The notes under the pieces are model-generated. The model was not told the DNA's origin. It worked only from the letters and a program-made list of their open reading frames with translations, and made no database searches. From JAXMCK01 sp046349395 (lineage in GTDB: Bacteria > Pseudomonadota > Alphaproteobacteria > Geminicoccales > Geminicoccaceae), in contig JAXMCK010000005.1 of NCBI GenBank assembly GCA_046349395.1, positions 62,001-126,000 of the forward strand: a stretch of DNA of 64,000 nucleotides, written 5' to 3'. Below, one piece after another: positions 60,734 to 64,000 of this stretch (within the stretch, counting starts at the first letter, position 1; each line of letters opens with the position of its first letter). The translations under genes and the position numbers were made by a program.

Positions 60734-62958
60734 AGGTCGTCGGCCTCGCCGAGGTCCAAGAAGCGCGTCTCCCCGGTCGCCTTCTCCAGCCCCTCATTGT
60801 CGGTGACCATGTAGAGTTCGCCGTCGCCGCCGACGGCGAGCCCCGACGGCTTCCCGGGCGTCCAGCCGTGCCCGGCCTGCAGGAGCGGCAGCAGATCGAT
60901 GCCCCTCGTCTTCACCAGTCGCGGCAACTCCTGCCCGTAAGGCTTTGGTTCCACGCCGTCGAGCGAGATCACGTTGACCTGCTTCACGGCCGCTTCAGGG
61001 CCGCTGCGGTCGTCGCCCTCGATGACGGCGAAGCGTCCCTCGCCCAAGGAGGCGATGTCGGCCAGCATCGTCGTCGTCCCGTCGGCCGCCACCTCGAGCG
61101 GGTAGAGGGCAAACGTCCAGGTCCTTTGCCGCGGATCGTAGAATCCAATCTTGGCAAAGCCTTCCGGATCGTCCTTCCAGGGTCGGGCGAAGACGACGGC
61201 CAGACGCTTCTCGGCACCCTCGCCACTTGAGGCGACACCTTGAAAACCTGCCCTGGGAGCGAGGTCCGCCAAGGTCTTGGGCAGCGGAATCTCACCTATC
61301 ACCGCATAGGACGGGTCGAGCTGCACGAGGAGGTTCAGGCGCCGCAGCGGCTGCTCCGCCTCGGGATCGCCTTGGGCCGCCAGCCAGAAGCCGCCGCCGG
61401 GCTCGGCCGCGACCCCCTGCACGTCGTAGCCGATCGGCTGGCCCTGCCGGGTCACGTCGTTGAAGCCGATGATGCGGGCGGGCTCGCGGCTGGTGTCGAT
61501 GCCGTACACGCGCGACACGTCGTAGAAGCCGCCGTTGACCGTGTAGAGACGCTCGTCGTTCTTCGGATCGGCCGTCAGCCCGGAGAGGGCACCCCAGCCG
61601 ATCGGTGCCGCGACGTCGGGGTCGGGGATCGACACCAGCGTCGGATAGCCCGGCTTGTCGTAGCCGTAGCGGTAGATGTCGAGCTGCGAGCGGATCCCCT
61701 CGGCCGGCCGGTCGATGGACGTCGCGACGACCAGCAGTCCCAGCTGCGGGATGGCCAGGATGCCGTCGGGCCCCACACCCGTCGGCAGGAGCTGCACATA
61801 GTCGAGCGAGGCACCCCTGGGCGAGGGAGCGTAGACGGCGGCGAAATTCCCCGCCTTGGCGCCGACCACGATCAGCCGCCTGCCGCCGAAGGTGCTGGCC
61901 ATGACGGCCGAGGGCTCGACCCCGCGCTGGGTGGCCCGCGTCACCGGATAGTGCCCCGCCGACATCGCCAGCTGCTCGAGCCTCGACCCGATCTCGAACA
62001 GGATCCGGCCCGTCGGCGTGAAGATCGTGAAGCCGCGGCTGCCGCCCGTGGTGGCCCCCTCGTTGGCGGTCACGATCTGCTCGGTCCCGAGCCAGGCGAT
62101 CCCGTTCGGCTCGCGCTTGAGGCCGTCGAGCTGGCCGGTGCCGGCGATGATCCGGTCGTCGTCGGCGTCGACGTTGCGCAGCACGACGGCACCGGCATCG
62201 AAGCTGCCGACGACCTTGCCCTTGTTGAGATCGACGATCGCCACCGCGTTGTTCGTCTGCAGGGTCACCGCCGCCAGATCGTCCGACCCCACCGCCACCG
62301 CCACGGGATCGGGATCGGCCGGGTCGATCTCGGCCACCCCGGCGAGATCGACGATCCGCGCCCGCTGGCAATTGGATGGCTGCCCCTTGGCGCTGAGATC
62401 GAAGATGGCGAGATGGCCGCGCGGCGGGAACGGTGGGCTCCCGGCCGTGCGCGTCTCGTCGTGCACGGCGTCGACCGCGACGGCCAGCACGTCCCCTTCC
62501 GGGTTCGCGGCCAGTGCCGCCGGCGTTCCGCCGACGTCGCAGGTCGCCTGGATTTTGCGTTCGTCGAGGTCGACGACGGCCACGTAGCCCGCGGGCTCGG
62601 TACTGGCGGCCGACGCGTCGACGCCCACGAGGACATAGTGGCCGACGACGGTGACGGAGGTGGGCGTGCCGTCCACCTCCAGGGTGCCTGCCGGCTTGGG
62701 CTGCGCCGGATCGTGGATGTCGACGAAGCCGATGCTCCGCCGTGGCACGTCCGTGTAGACGAGGGTGCCGCCGTCGGGAGTCGCGGCCACGACCTCGGCC
62801 GAGGTCACGGTCGACCGGTCGGTCCCCTCGGGCAGGTTGAGGTAGACGGGAAAGGCGGCGATCCGCTGGAAGTACGGTCCGGCCGCCGTCGCCGAGCCGA
62901 TCAGTGACACCCAGGCGAGGCAAGCTCCCACGACAACGCGGATCGGTCGGACGATCAT
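60730..62958 (-). CDS. Exported esterase-like/phytase-like beta-propeller protein
   Basis: A 742-residue periplasmic protein with a signal peptide (about 1-26, ending ATAAG). The first ~450 residues are propeller-like repeats (e.g. GYVAVVDLDERKIQATCD, then NNAVAIVDLNKGKVVGSFD) and the C-terminal part (about 450-740) resembles the PF13449 esterase-like/phytase domain (GVAAEPGGGFWLAAQGDPE; KTRGIDLLPLL). Substrate is likely a phosphoester, but that is inferred. ATG 62958 has GAGGA; its longer upstream frame is antisense to the porin gene. Confidence 0.85.
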
Positions 62959-63142
62959 GCAGAGATCCTCGAGGCAGGCCGACGGACGGCGTGGTCCGGG
63001 CGTCACAAGCCGAGCCCGAGCCGTACCGTCAAGTGAAGCCCGGAGGTTCCGCGGCAACTGTCGCTTATCCGGCATGGACGCTACTCGCGCCGCACGAGAA
63101 ACTGACCGCCCGTACATCTGCGCCGAAGTGGGGAGCGCCGGC

Positions 63143-64000
63143 ATGCGAGCGATCGGTGTCTTGGCCGGATTGGGAGCCGTCATGGCGGTCCTGCCGGCGC
63201 TCGCTGCCGACGATCCGCCCCCGCCGCCCTGCGGGACCGCCGAGGCTGCGGCCGCCTGGTGGAACGGCGACGGTGCGCTCGGCGACCTGTGCGGGCTCCG
63301 GCCCTGGCTGCTCGACCGCGGGGTCACGCTCGGCGGCAGCGTCCAGATCGATGCGCTCGCCAACCCGACGGGCGGCAGCCGCTCCGATGCCGCGATCTCG
63401 CAGCTGGGCGATCTCTCGCTGGCGCTCGACGGGGGCAAGCTGCTCGGTGCGCAGGCCCTCGCCCATACCAGCCTCCACGCCGAGTTCTGGTGGGCGGCCG
63501 GCAACGACCTCAGCGCCCGCAGCATCGCCAGCTATTTCGACGTGCAGCAGACCTATACGCCGGCCGGCGTCTATATCGGCCAGCTCTACCTGCAGCAGGA
63601 CCTGCTCGACGATACGCTGACCCTGCGCCTCGGCCGCCTCACCACCAACGAGACCTTCGCGACGATCGGTGCCCTCCAGGTGTTCGTGAACGCGGCCCAG
63701 ACGAACAGCCCGGCGATCATGATGGACAATTTCGTCCCGTTCTTGGAATCGCCGGCCGCGACCTGGGCGGCGCAAGCCAGCTTCGCGCCGAAAGGCCTGC
63801 CGGCCGATTTCGACGGATCGGGCATCCAGGCCGGTGTCTTCCAGTACAATCTGCGCGAGTCCGAGCTTCGCGGCACCTCGCCCTGGGGCAATCTCGACTG
63901 GCAGGACGACGGGTACATGGGCATCGCCCAGGTCACCGTCGCACGCCAGCAGGCCGACGGCGCCGACCAGTGGCCCGGGACCTTCGTGCTGGGCGCCCTC
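63143..64000 (+). CDS. OprB-family carbohydrate-selective porin (3' partial)
   Basis: The first 286 residues of an outer-membrane porin; it runs off the right edge. Signal peptide ends about residue 22 (PALAADD). Family blocks include WWNGDGALGDLCGLRPWLLDR-type N-terminal sequence and a beta-rich pattern such as GVTLGGSVQIDAL and YLQQDLLDDTLTLRLGRL. GGGGAG lies 8 bp before ATG 63143. Likely role: passive uptake of sugars across the outer membrane. Confidence 0.85.
   Translation, partial: MRAIGVLAGLGAVMAVLPALAADDPPPPPCGTAEAAAAWWNGDGALGDLCGLRPWLLDRGVTLGGSVQIDALANPTGGSRSDAAISQLGDLSLALDGGKLLGAQALAHTSLHAEFWWAAGNDLSARSIASYFDVQQTYTPAGVYIGQLYLQQDLLDDTLTLRLGRLTTNETFATIGALQVFVNAAQTNSPAIMMDNFVPFLESPAATWAAQASFAPKGLPADFDGSGIQAGVFQYNLRESELRGTSPWGNLDWQDDGYMGIAQVTVARQQADGADQWPGTFVLGAL

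Overview
The window is GC-rich chromosomal DNA from an alphaproteobacterium. The evidence is the PopZ/DUF2497-family gene, the block isoaspartyl methyltransferase-like – tolC – popZ-like – valS, and the block infA – maf – RNase E/G – yacG, all arrangements typical of that class. The order cannot be fixed from the sequence; something near Rhodospirillales or Geminicoccales is a guess. Coding density is high and many genes are coupled by ATGA, GTGA or TGATG overlaps.

Layout. 1-6040: kdpBC(D)(E), the 3' part of a high-affinity potassium uptake operon with its sensor kinase and response regulator; kdpA would lie off the left edge. 6041-6784: a worn spacer with an MFS-transporter remnant. 6785-12723: a large EAL-PAS-GGDEF cyclic-di-GMP protein, then a convergent three-gene efflux system (membrane fusion protein, FtsX-type permease, LolD-type ATPase; DevBCA/MacAB-like). 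12802-17265: a DUF1244 protein, an exported sulfatase, a FAD-linked 2-hydroxyacid dehydrogenase and a coiled-coil protein. 17207-21937: a fully overlapping minus-strand operon of a CobB sirtuin, an M20 deacylase and two paralogous radical-SAM proteins. 22062-23726: tRNA-Asn and an OmpA-domain coiled-coil envelope protein.

23908-39101: a 15.1-kb integrated island. It sits in a tRNA-Cys gene and is flanked by a perfect 49-bp duplication of the tRNA 3' part. It carries a P4-type integrase, an AlpA regulator, a DUF3102 protein, a primase/SF3 helicase, a chain of overlapping small genes and a lone HK97-type prohead protease, so it looks like a phage satellite or a reduced prophage. Its right half is cargo: a GFA-family zinc protein, a chimeric beta-helix/RTX exoprotein, duplicated small-ORF modules, and an AT-rich gene that weakly resembles abortive-infection proteins. 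GTTACCCC-type repeats lie just inside both ends.

39054-64000: core genome. First come the tRNA-Cys, methyltransferase-like, TolC, PopZ-like, HerA-like ATPase and exported amine oxidase genes. Then valS, an M17 aminopeptidase, a thioesterase, and the infA-maf-RNase G-yacG operon. pmbA, an inositol-monophosphatase-type phosphatase, an Ldh-type dehydrogenase and an L-2-hydroxyglutarate oxidase-like enzyme follow. Next is a small sulfur-oxidation cluster, soxYZ divergent from a cytochrome/flavocytochrome sulfide dehydrogenase pair. The window ends with an orphan polar-amino-acid ABC ATPase coupled to an exported phytase/esterase-like beta-propeller protein, and a truncated OprB-type porin.
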